IMG/VR virus record: IMGVR_UViG_3300006484_000077
Span: 1 to 20,094 of that record
Direction: 5' to 3' (one strand)
Length of the DNA stretch: 20,094 nt
Origin: a virus
The position numbers were made by a program, and so were the translations under genes. The notes beneath the pieces are model-generated. The model ran no database searches, had not been told where the DNA came from, and saw only the letters and a list, made by a program, of their open reading frames with translations. This document shows positions 1 to 6,163 of the stretch, in pieces (position 1 is the stretch's first letter; each line of letters opens with the position of its first letter).

Positions 1-258
1 GTATTCTTTTGTTCCATCTTCGGCGCCACCTTCTTCTCTTATCCAGAATACATTTTCCTGTAACCATGTGCGAAGTTTCATATCTCTTTCGCTTCTTCCT
101 AGATACATCCAAAAGTGTCCCTTAATACTACACTGGCTAGGAATATTATTAATTACTGTTTGTAAATATTTTAAATCTTTTTTTGGTATATCAGTGTTTT
201 CTTCTGAAAAGAATCTTGTTGTGGTCCTATTTGTCCATATTGATTTATTCAGTATCAT
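1..258 (-). CDS. Nitroreductase-like protein, N-terminal part (gene runs off left edge)
   Basis: An open frame of 86 codons starts with ATG at 258 and is still open at base 1, so only the N-terminus is present. It overlaps the stop of the upstream gene as ATGA, and an AGGAG box lies 7 bases before the ATG, inside the last codons of that gene. This points to coupled translation. Residues 7-16 (IWTNRTTRFF) and 38-52 (IPSQCSIKGHFWMYL) follow the N-terminal pattern of nitroreductase-fold FMN proteins: an Arg-x-Thr/Ser-x-Arg-x-Phe segment, then Pro-Ser before a short hydrophobic strand. In that family these arginines and serine contact the flavin. The catalytic half and dimer segments are outside the window, so enzyme activity cannot be judged. 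The alternative is an unrelated phage protein with a chance match. Confidence 0.5.
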   Translation of the reverse strand, partial: MILNKSIWTNRTTTRFFSEENTDIPKKDLKYLQTVINNIPSQCSIKGHFWMYLGRSERDMKLRTWLQENVFWIREEGGAEDGTKEY

Positions 259-1232
259 TTATTTTCTCCTATACTTAGTGTTATATAATTACTCTTATAT
301 AATAACAACGGCTTCTTTGGCCATTTAAAATCGATTGTAGTAGTAATTTTATCTTCGTCAATTAAAAGTTTAGTTGGCACACTAACTGCACCTACAAAAT
401 TATCTGGTTGATCATCGCATACAATAAACTTTAGTGAACTCTTGCCTTCAAAGAAATAAAGAAGATCTTTATTTAATTCAGACTCAATTGTTAATTGGTT
501 ATCTACTACGTTAATATTTATGCTAGTCTTATTATCTGCATTTGCTTGTTTTAATATCTTATACGATTCGGTTGCTTTAGAAATAGACTTTGTTGATAGT
601 AACTTATAACCATAATTTTCAAATACTGGCTTTGCATATAAACTTATATTATTCCAGTCTACATGTTCTGTAATTGTTTTATCCAACTCTATTGTTTGCG
701 ATCCTTCTTTAAAAAGTGTTAAGGGATCTATGTTAATCACTGTAATTAAATAATCTGGATCATTCTTTTTTGTAACATATATGTCTAACAGCTCTGTCTT
801 TTTTGTTGATATTTCTTGTATGTCACTTAAATTTTTAATGCTTTGTATGTTTCCTTTATTAGCATGAACTACAGCAGCATTGTCATTATAATGTATGTCA
901 ACAAATAATTCTGTATCTTTTCTTTCAATGTCGTTTTTAAATGGCAGTAATTTATTATCACTTGATTCTAATATTAATCTAGTACTGCGTTTACCAATGT
1001 TCCATTTATCATTAACAAGGTCCCATATAATTCCATACTTTTTTATACTTGCTTGTCCCTTTATTAATTTCTTACATACAGGATTATTACTTTCAATCTG
1101 AGTAAGGGTAGTGTCAGCTAGCTTACCCACAGGTGAACTATTGATCTTACGAATGTTACCGTTAGTATCAAATACTATATAATAAGTACGGCTATCGTTT
1201 TGCTGTGGCTCTGTAAGTGTTTTTGTGACCAT
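255..1232 (-). CDS. Hypothetical protein, 325 residues, unrecognised
   Basis: I do not recognise this protein. It is acidic to neutral, rich in Lys, Asn, Asp, Ile and Thr, and has no signal peptide or membrane segment. The N-terminus contains a strand-like segment YYIVFDTNGNI (17-27), and the C-terminus ends in a beta-rich stretch with FKWPKK (303-308). The pattern of alternating hydrophobic residues suggests a mostly beta protein, which would suit a fibre or virion accessory part, but that is inference. The ATG at 1232 lies 41 bases inside the preceding gene in another frame. No other ATG, GTG or TTG start was found before the homogeneous part of the protein, and only a weak AGAAG stands upstream. 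Its stop overlaps the next start as ATGA. It belongs to the same coupled cluster as the two glycosyltransferases. Confidence 0.8.
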   Translation of the reverse strand: MVTKTLTEPQQNDSRTYYIVFDTNGNIRKINSSPVGKLADTTLTQIESNNPVCKKLIKGQASIKKYGIIWDLVNDKWNIGKRSTRLILESSDNKLLPFKNDIERKDTELFVDIHYNDNAAVVHANKGNIQSIKNLSDIQEISTKKTELLDIYVTKKNDPDYLITVINIDPLTLFKEGSQTIELDKTITEHVDWNNISLYAKPVFENYGYKLLSTKSISKATESYKILKQANADNKTSININVVDNQLTIESELNKDLLYFFEGKSSLKFIVCDDQPDNFVGAVSVPTKLLIDEDKITTTIDFKWPKKPLLLYKSNYITLSIGENK

Positions 1233-2046
1233 TAAAAATATCTTCTGTTAGGAACTCTTGTTCTCCGTAATATAAATTAGTAGCAACTGCATAATTTTGT
1301 ATTTTTACTTTTGCATTGTTACTCGACCATGTGTTTAATCTATCAGTCCATTTATTCCATCTACCAATGTTACCATGCACTAGTGTAGCCGGCATATTAA
1401 TTGTGTTGATAATATTATGTGCAGGTGCGTTATCGTATAATACTATTGTGTTTAATATACTATACATTAAATCGCTATTGTATAGATCTGGAATATGTGC
1501 CTTTGATAAGTAATGTGCAAAAGTATCTCGCCAGTTTTGCATAAATGCATCTGCTAGTTTAAAAAATGCAAGCGATAAATCAGTGTCATGCTTAAAGTAA
1601 AACATATGCGAATACACTGTATTAAGTTTATATTCTGTTTTTAGTATTTCAAAGTTTTTATTTATTAACGGCGCTCCTCTAAAATTAAAACAATTATCAA
1701 AAAAGTAAATGTCATAATGATCTTCTAAGTATTCCCATATGCTATCGTGGTTTTCTTTTACAAGACTTGCACAATCAATAACAATGTTATGTGTATATGG
1801 TGTTGCCCAATATAGTTGCCAATCGTTTGTTCTTGTGCCATCTGAAAAGCCATATGGCAATTTTATTAAATGATCAAATATTTCTCTACAATGCTCTGGC
1901 ACACGATCTGTAAAGTTAGTTACTAGTGTCACACTAGCATCTTGGTTGAGTATCTTAATACTATATGCAAGTGCAGTAGCCTGTTCAAACTCAAACGATT
2001 CCATTGCTAATATTACGTAACCGCGGTGTTCTTTAACTGTTTCCAT
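1192..2046 (-). CDS. Glycosyltransferase-like protein with degenerate metal-binding motif
   Basis: This 284-residue protein is a paralogue of the gene just upstream. The N-terminal beta-alpha-beta unit (GYVILAMESFEFEQAT at 9-24, then SVTLVTN at 38-44) matches the nucleotide-sugar-binding start of GT-A glycosyltransferases. The segment TPYTHNIVIDCASLV (82-96) lines up with SPFEQTLLLDIDYIV of the neighbour. The second Asp of the DxD metal-binding motif is therefore replaced: D91-C92-A93-S94. A later block around 134-190, with a Phe-rich helix and NSDLMYSIL, also lines up with the neighbour. GT-A enzymes generally need DxD to hold the metal and nucleotide-sugar, so this copy may be inactive, metal-independent or a partner of the other copy. 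GGAGG stands before the ATG, which overlaps the end of the upstream gene by 14 bases. It ends with TAG, 41 bases inside the next gene. Confidence 0.7.
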   Translation of the reverse strand: METVKEHRGYVILAMESFEFEQATALAYSIKILNQDASVTLVTNFTDRVPEHCREIFDHLIKLPYGFSDGTRTNDWQLYWATPYTHNIVIDCASLVKENHDSIWEYLEDHYDIYFFDNCFNFRGAPLINKNFEILKTEYKLNTVYSHMFYFKHDTDLSLAFFKLADAFMQNWRDTFAHYLSKAHIPDLYNSDLMYSILNTIVLYDNAPAHNIINTINMPATLVHGNIGRWNKWTDRLNTWSSNNAKVKIQNYAVATNLYYGEQEFLTEDIFNGHKNTYRATAKR

Positions 2047-2938
2047 CTAGTGCCTCCATTAAATCCGGTAGCACACGACCAAGTGCTCTTTTATTCATAA
2101 CATGTATATCTTGGTTGGACGAATTAACTAAAATATGTTTCCATACTTCTTTCTGATCGTGTGCAACCATTATCCATTCATTGTCATTTTTAGCTTCAAT
2201 AATATCATCCTTCTGGCTCATGTTCATTAGAGAAGTGTCGTCGAAGTTACCTAACAGTAACTGAGTCTCTTGCATTCCTGCTAGTATATGTACTGCTATA
2301 CTAACACAATAGTCTGTGCGAAATAGTTTGCTAGGGAAGTTATACAAGTATTGATAGAATTCATAGTTCTCTGCTACATGAGCCCATGTATCAAAAAATA
2401 GTTTACTAAAGTCGCTACGGTCAAAATACACAACAGTACTCCACCACATTTTAATTCCTGCATCATATAAGAAGCGTTCTTCATTTGCAGGTAATTCGTG
2501 TCTAAGTGTAGTAGCTCGATCAAACATACACAACGGTCGTTCGTTATCAAAATACTTTAATAGCATATCAGTCTTTACAATATAATCAATGTCTAGCAGT
2601 AGCGTTTGTTCAAACGGACTGTATTGATATATTTTATGCTTATTACTATTATTAAATTGTGCAGCAAATTGTGTCCATGGACTATCAAAGTGCCGTCTTT
2701 TGTTTTGTTTCATCTCGTCATTGGTAGTTACAATATAATCAAATGCTTGATTAATTTGCTCTTTAGAATGACTTTCTTCTAGCCAGCCTTCACTTCCTTC
2801 ATCAGTAATTAAACACACTGGAAGTTTTAAATTCTTTTTAACATATCTGGCAGCTACTGTTGCCATCTTAACATAATCTAATTGATCGTTGTTGTAAGCA
2901 AAGAAGCATACGCCTTTTGGTTCTAGAATAGATTCCAT
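2033..2938 (-). CDS. GT-A-type glycosyltransferase with intact DxD motif
   Basis: This 301-residue cytosolic protein has no signal peptide. Residues 8-46 (KGVCFFAYNND..., then LPVCLITDE) form the typical opening of a GT-A fold. SPFEQTLLLDIDYIV (107-121) carries an intact D116-I117-D118, the expected divalent-metal and sugar-nucleotide site. A Trp/Phe-rich block (165-190) and a C-terminal HVMNKRALG (279-287) resemble late acceptor or nucleotide-binding elements of such enzymes, where a His often follows the DxD site in sequence. The donor and acceptor cannot be read from the sequence. In a tail-gene neighbourhood, likely roles are decoration of virion proteins or alteration of host surface glycans (inference). 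The ATG shares one base with the upstream stop (TAATG), with only a weak GGAC-like box. The end overlaps the paralogous gene by 14 bases, so translation of the three genes looks coupled. Confidence 0.75.
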   Translation of the reverse strand: MESILEPKGVCFFAYNNDQLDYVKMATVAARYVKKNLKLPVCLITDEGSEGWLEESHSKEQINQAFDYIVTTNDEMKQNKRRHFDSPWTQFAAQFNNSNKHKIYQYSPFEQTLLLDIDYIVKTDMLLKYFDNERPLCMFDRATTLRHELPANEERFLYDAGIKMWWSTVVYFDRSDFSKLFFDTWAHVAENYEFYQYLYNFPSKLFRTDYCVSIAVHILAGMQETQLLLGNFDDTSLMNMSQKDDIIEAKNDNEWIMVAHDQKEVWKHILVNSSNQDIHVMNKRALGRVLPDLMEALDGNS

Positions 2939-3285
2939 TACCAGTCCATTATTTTCTTAATGTTTCGTGCTTTCTTTATCTTTTCATTTTCAATATCAAA
3001 TTCTGTAGTAGCACTAGTGTATGCATCAACTAATTTTTCTAATAGTTCTGATAATTTCTTTACTGTAATAGGATTGTTTTTGCTATCAATGACAATAGAT
3101 TTTTTATGTTTTAAATCTATTAATGTTTTTATAAACGCTATTGTTTCATGGTCAGCAATAAACACACCACCTAAGTGATGTACAATTTGTAGTTGTGCTA
3201 CTCTGTTCCTGATGTTTCTCTTTTGATTGTTAATCGTTAAAGCATAGTTACTAAAGTCTAATGCCTTTTCGAGTCTTTCGTCCAT
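2938..3285 (-). CDS. Small conserved-looking phage protein, 115 residues
   Basis: This is a basic, mostly alpha-helical 115-residue protein. The N-terminal block RLEKALDFSNYALTINNQKR (4-23), a central HHLGGVF (36-42) and a C-terminal helix with KIKKAR (102-107) resemble a small protein I associate with virion regions of marine T4-like phages, but I know no function for it. A short strand KSIVIDSKNNPITV (62-75) looks like a beta hairpin between two helical regions. There is no membrane segment or cysteine. It is the first gene after the promoter region at 3286-3348, with an AAGGAGT box 7 bases before its ATG. It is coupled to the glycosyltransferase by TAATG. Possible roles are a chaperone, an assembly factor or a small regulator; none can be favoured. 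Confidence 0.8.
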   Translation of the reverse strand: MDERLEKALDFSNYALTINNQKRNIRNRVAQLQIVHHLGGVFIADHETIAFIKTLIDLKHKKSIVIDSKNNPITVKKLSELLEKLVDAYTSATTEFDIENEKIKKARNIKKIMDW

Positions 3286-3297
3286 AGAATACTCCTT

Positions 3298-3317
3298 TAT
3301 TATATATGTATATAATA
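3298..3317. repeat. A/T palindrome, 9-bp arms around 2-base centre
   Basis: The arms TATTATATA and TATATAATA are perfect inverted copies around the dinucleotide CA on the minus strand. The palindrome contains the -10 hexamer of the sigma-70-like promoter and ends just before the AAGGAGT box. In RNA it could fold into a weak all-A/U hairpin at the extreme 5' end of a late transcript. As DNA it could be an operator. Nothing in the window shows which, and A/T-rich palindromes also arise by chance. Confidence 0.5.
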
Positions 3318-3340
3318 CACTATTTAGTAGGGTTTGTCAA
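3312..3340 (-). promoter_or_regulatory. Sigma-70-like promoter for the 115-residue / glycosyltransferase cluster
   Basis: On the minus strand the -35 hexamer TTGACA (3335-3340) is an exact consensus match. It is followed by a 17-base spacer and TATTAT (3312-3317), one base off the TATAAT consensus. The predicted start of transcription lies near 3305, upstream of the AAGGAGT box of the 115-residue gene. Such a promoter could be read by unmodified host RNA polymerase, so this cluster could be expressed before the late genes. Finding both hexamers at ideal spacing in a 63-base gap makes chance unlikely, but A/T-rich DNA produces TATTAT easily. Confidence 0.6.
3321..3327 (-). promoter_or_regulatory. 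T4-like late promoter motif CTAAATA
   Basis: The minus strand reads CTAAATA followed by GTGTAT. Late promoters of T4-like phages consist of a lone -10-type TATAAATA box read by the phage late sigma factor, and marine relatives use the looser CTAAATA or ATAAATA form. The same core followed by GTGTAT stands before the 197-residue gene at 6138-6144. The motif lies inside the 17-base spacer of the sigma-70-like promoter, giving two overlapping promoters. Transcription would begin near 3315. Confidence 0.55.
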
Positions 3341-3348
3341 TAGGGGAT

Positions 3349-4584
3349 TTAAGTATTTTTTTTGTATCTGCTACCGCTGTGTAGCGTCCATTCCGGATCA
3401 ACATTTGTATCTGAAGTCCAGTCAATTAGTTGTTCGCCATCTGGTGCATCCACTGGTGTCCATGGTGTTTCTTCCATAACTGTTGGTGCATTGCGTTCTA
3501 AAAATCTAAATACAGTAGATCCCACTGTTGTATAATTTAATCCAGGATCACTTGGATCATTTAACACTGGAGCAGTACTTGGTTGTGCATATCCAGATGT
3601 AAGTGTTATATCTTGTGTAATAGCTGATATATCATCAACATCTTCAATTAGTATAACTTTAACATATACATTAAATGTTCCGCCAACTTGATCTGCTTTT
3701 AATTGGATTCTTATTCTTCTACTATTATACTCACTATACATGTATACATATGCATATGCGTATGCATCTCCGCCTACACTATGATAATGAAAAACACCTG
3801 CATCAAGTATAGTATTAAATTCTGGTGTAGTTGAATATAGTATTCCTGTATAAAATCCTTTGTTCAATCCACTTGTAGATACAACATCCCATTGTGTTTC
3901 GCCCGAGTCGTCGTCTGTTACAACTCTACAAGTTTCTGCACCAATTCTAATACTATCAAACTGATCAAATATATCTCTCCATACATTATTATATGCATCG
4001 CCACCCTCGACCATTCCTAGCTCAAGTGTTAGCTCGCCACCACTATTAAAAAAGTGTCTAGCTTCGTTATAGTCTGTAAACATAAATTTATGAATTATTT
4101 CTAAGTCGTCTGTCCAGCTAGCAGTATTAGTTGATATCACTTCTGCTAAACTTAAATTAATCCAGTCTACTTTGTATTTGTCTGTTTTTAAACTTTCAGC
4201 GTAGTCAACTACAGAGTTATATAATGTGGTAGGAATTTTAACCTCAGGTGTTACAGTAAGATCAGTGAGAGGCATTAGCCCTGCTGTAATGACATTGTCT
4301 TCTTTGTGATATGCGCCTGCATTAAGTTGAGAAGTGATCTGATTAATATCGCTTATGGTTACTATTGTTGCATTGGGAGGACCTTGTGGTGTGGGTGTTA
4401 TAGTTGCTAATGTTTGTCCCCATCCATATCTTCTGTCGTCTGTTCCTGTGCTATGATCATCATCAAAAGAAAACCCACCGGTAATAGGATCATGCCAGAA
4501 TTCATTATAATAATCTACAAGATCATTTAAATGATTGGCTTCTATTAATCCACCTGTGATAACCGCAGTAGGCTTAACTTGCAT
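3349..4584 (-). CDS. Tail fibre-like virion structural protein, 411 residues
   Basis: This protein has the look of a phage tail or fibre component. Residues 51-57 (RRYGWGQ) and 176-185 (RHFFNSGGEL) are motifs I associate with tail-fibre proteins of large myoviruses. The middle and C-terminal parts are beta-rich, with an alternating tyrosine strand at 273-283 and Thr/Ser/Asp-rich turns. There is no signal peptide or catalytic motif, and only one cysteine was noticed (C219). It starts directly after the stop of the upstream gene (TAA then ATG) with GGAG about 11 bases before, so it belongs to the late structural operon. It ends just before the promoter region at 3286-3348. It would be assembled onto the baseplate or act as a fibre segment; the exact position in the particle cannot be told. 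Confidence 0.7.
   Translation of the reverse strand: MQVKPTAVITGGLIEANHLNDLVDYYNEFWHDPITGGFSFDDDHSTGTDDRRYGWGQTLATITPTPQGPPNATIVTISDINQITSQLNAGAYHKEDNVITAGLMPLTDLTVTPEVKIPTTLYNSVVDYAESLKTDKYKVDWINLSLAEVISTNTASWTDDLEIIHKFMFTDYNEARHFFNSGGELTLELGMVEGGDAYNNVWRDIFDQFDSIRIGAETCRVVTDDDSGETQWDVVSTSGLNKGFYTGILYSTTPEFNTILDAGVFHYHSVGGDAYAYAYVYMYSEYNSRRIRIQLKADQVGGTFNVYVKVILIEDVDDISAITQDITLTSGYAQPSTAPVLNDPSDPGLNYTTVGSTVFRFLERNAPTVMEETPWTPVDAPDGEQLIDWTSDTNVDPEWTLHSGSRYKKNT
3735..3767. repeat. 33-base alternating pyrimidine-purine tract in the fibre-like gene
   Basis: Every base from 3735 to 3767 alternates pyrimidine and purine without a break, built from TA, CA, TG and CG steps. It encodes D273 to Y283, in which tyrosine occupies every second residue (YAYAYVYMY). 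The tract could arise by slippage of a short repeat and be kept because the alternating side chains suit a beta strand. Such tracts can also adopt left-handed DNA, though this one is TA-rich. Confidence 0.8.
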
Positions 4585-5523
4585 TTACTTTACTCCAACT
4601 ATTACTTCTATTACGCCTTCGCCCGGAGTTGTTTTAGACTGAAGTGCTCTGCCTATAACTTGCTGATAACTGTGTTCATTAACATTGTGTGCTGACTGTC
4701 CGTGTCCTGGAGTACCACTAGTAACAATCCTGTCACCCTTGGTAATTTGTCCAGTAACTTTACATGGAACTCTACCAAGCAATGCTATGCCCACTGTAAC
4801 TCCTGCTAACTTACTGTTCATTAATAACGCTGGATCAGTTGTAACAATACCTAGTACATCTGTATCAGCTGCCTCTGATGTTTCTGTAACCTCGGCAGTT
4901 CCACCTATTTTCATAACATGTCCTGGTTCGTATTCTTTATCCGAAGTATAAAGCTCTGCCACGTCAGCGTATAGTGCCGTAGTTGCAGTTCCGTGAAACT
5001 TCATTGCCTTTACACTATTTGTATTTAAATTAATACCTGCTTTGATAGTTGCCGTATCAGCTGCATTAATATCGCCTGCATCTCTAAAATAAGGTTCGAT
5101 ATCTGTTTCAGAAATATTAATAACCCAGTCTGTAGTATCTGAACTTGCAAGAGATGTAATTACTCCGTTTACTTTAGATAGAACAACTGTATGGGAAATA
5201 TTTCCTGTGTCTAATACTTGTACTACTTTTGATCCTGCATCAACTCCTATCCATGTACCGTTGCTTCGTACAGACAACTGGTCATCTGCTGGATTCCACC
5301 AAAGCTGTCCTTCAATGGGATTATTTGGAGCAGTGTCGCTTGCAAAATTTTCTAATAAGCTGACTTGGTTTTGAGCAATGTCGGCACCGTATCCAACATG
5401 ATACTTGCCCACTAAACTTAAACTAGTATCTGTTACATTTACAGTTTCATCAGCAATATTAAAACTTCCGCCATTGTTAGTGCCTGTTACACCGTGTTTG
5501 CTAATTGTATATCCTGATGCCAT
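4585..5523 (-). CDS. Tail fibre-like structural protein with LLENFA and GRVP-type domains
   Basis: Two domains can be seen. The N-terminal half has SLSLVGKYHVGYG (34-46), SLLENFASDTAP (55-66) and GQLWWN (72-77), a signature of T4-like marine phage tail-fibre proteins near the particle attachment end. The C-terminal half has YADVAELY (185-192), then YEPGHVMKIGG, VLGIVTTDPALLMN (223-236), GRVPCKVTG (250-258) and VIGRAL (289-294). That series occurs at the ends of many phage fibre and host-specificity proteins and resembles the conserved part of the Peptidase_G2 self-cleaving chaperone domain. No catalytic residues for self-cleavage are evident, so cleavage is not claimed. AGGAGT precedes the ATG, and the upstream stop is one base away. 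It is probably a receptor-contacting or fibre-connecting protein made late. Confidence 0.75.
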   Translation of the reverse strand: MASGYTISKHGVTGTNNGGSFNIADETVNVTDTSLSLVGKYHVGYGADIAQNQVSLLENFASDTAPNNPIEGQLWWNPADDQLSVRSNGTWIGVDAGSKVVQVLDTGNISHTVVLSKVNGVITSLASSDTTDWVINISETDIEPYFRDAGDINAADTATIKAGINLNTNSVKAMKFHGTATTALYADVAELYTSDKEYEPGHVMKIGGTAEVTETSEAADTDVLGIVTTDPALLMNSKLAGVTVGIALLGRVPCKVTGQITKGDRIVTSGTPGHGQSAHNVNEHSYQQVIGRALQSKTTPGEGVIEVIVGVK

Positions 5524-5524
5524 G

Positions 5525-6118
5525 TTATACTCCTGCTCTAATTCTTAGAGTATATAATATCTCTAATTTTCTGTTATTACTTTTTTGAATAGGATGAAAT
5601 ATTAAATGTGTTAAGTATGTGCCTGCACTAGACATTAATGCAATCTCATCAAATACAAAACTATCTGGATCATCAAAGTCTGATGCATTGTCTGTAACTG
5701 GTCCTGTTGCGTCTGGTTCGTTATAATCTAATATAACTTTACACTCTAAGTCTGAGTATGGTTGGTTGGCTGCATTATTAACAATAAATGTAGCTGCTTT
5801 CTGTAATGGACTTACTGTTGGGTCTGCACCAATTGTTGCAGGACTTGTACTATATAATCCATCTACTGATTGACCAGATACTCTTGCATCTTTGTATGTC
5901 ATGTTTCCGTTAACGTCAATTGTAGTACCACCGTAACCAAATTCTAGTTTGTTTACTGCATATGTAGTGTCTCCACTCATTGCTTGTGCTACTGCAAATG
6001 CAAAGTTTTGGAAGTTAATTGCGTTATATTTGTCAAGTAAAACTTCACCTGAATCAGCATCTGTGATTACAACATGTCCTTCTACTTTAACGTTTGAGTT
6101 TTCGTTTAATGTTTTCAT
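5525..6118 (-). CDS. Virion structural protein, 197 residues, tail-associated
   Basis: This is a soluble, beta-rich protein with no catalytic motif. Residues 13-35 contain GHVVITDADSGEVLLDKYNA, and 59-65 read EFGYGGT. A start of the form GHV-x-I-x-D-x-x-SGE-V-LLDK-x-NAI followed by a glycine-rich G-x-GGT turn is typical of small tail proteins in T4-like marine phages. The Arg/Leu-rich C-terminus (IRAGV) ends on strands, as in small baseplate or fibre-adaptor proteins. It is the first gene after the gap at 6119-6162, which carries a late-promoter motif, and its ATG is preceded by AGGAAT. It is followed one base after its stop by the LLENFA-type fibre gene. It may connect fibres to the baseplate (inference from order only). 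Confidence 0.65.
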   Translation of the reverse strand: MKTLNENSNVKVEGHVVITDADSGEVLLDKYNAINFQNFAFAVAQAMSGDTTYAVNKLEFGYGGTTIDVNGNMTYKDARVSGQSVDGLYSTSPATIGADPTVSPLQKAATFIVNNAANQPYSDLECKVILDYNEPDATGPVTDNASDFDDPDSFVFDEIALMSSAGTYLTHLIFHPIQKSNNRKLEILYTLRIRAGV

Positions 6119-6133
6119 ATTCCTATTCCTTAT

Positions 6134-6163
6134 ACACTATTTATGCTTTTCTTTAAATAGTGT
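6134..6163. repeat. Perfect 10-bp inverted repeat after the giant gene
   Basis: ACACTATTTA (6134-6143) and TAAATAGTGT (6154-6163) are exact inverted copies separated by 10 bases. On the minus strand the first arm read begins at the last base of the giant gene's stop codon, and the second arm contains most of the late-promoter motif. The RNA could form a hairpin at the end of the giant-gene message, but no run of U follows, so a standard terminator is not supported. Each strand carries TAAATAGTGT, so a weak opposing late start is also possible. Confidence 0.65.
6138..6144 (-). promoter_or_regulatory. T4-like late promoter motif ATAAATA
   Basis: The minus strand reads GCATAAATAGTGTATAAGG, with ATAAATA as the late -10-type box. 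It is one base off the T4 consensus TATAAATA and is followed by the same GTGTAT as the motif at 3321-3327. A start about six bases downstream (near 6132) would give a leader of roughly 13 bases containing the AGGAAT ribosome-binding site of the 197-residue gene. No -35 hexamer is evident, as expected for a late promoter. Confidence 0.6.

Larger units (their letters stand above)
3286..3348 (-). other. Intergenic leader region between tail genes and glycosyltransferase cluster
   Basis: This is one of only two intergenic gaps of notable size in the window. In 63 bases it holds a sigma-70-like promoter, a T4-like late-promoter motif, an A/T palindrome and the AAGGAGT ribosome-binding site of the 115-residue gene. 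No hairpin with a following U-run is visible after the stop of the upstream tail gene, so transcripts may read through. Confidence 0.6.

Noticed and set aside
1192-1232. Frameshift that splits one gene into the 284- and 325-residue proteins
   Set aside because: Both proteins have complete, different contents and the second does not continue the glycosyltransferase fold; the overlap is better read as two genes.
1660-1670. TATTTAT on the plus strand, giving ATAAATA on the minus strand
   Set aside because: Lies inside the DCA glycosyltransferase-like gene with no gene start downstream; expected by chance in A/T-rich DNA.
4585-5523. Self-cleaving peptidase in the LLENFA-type fibre protein
   Set aside because: Only the conserved GRVP/VIGRA scaffold is seen; no catalytic residues can be pointed out.
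6134-6163. Intrinsic terminator after the giant gene
   Set aside because: The stem is A/T-rich and no run of U follows on the minus strand; kept only as an inverted repeat.
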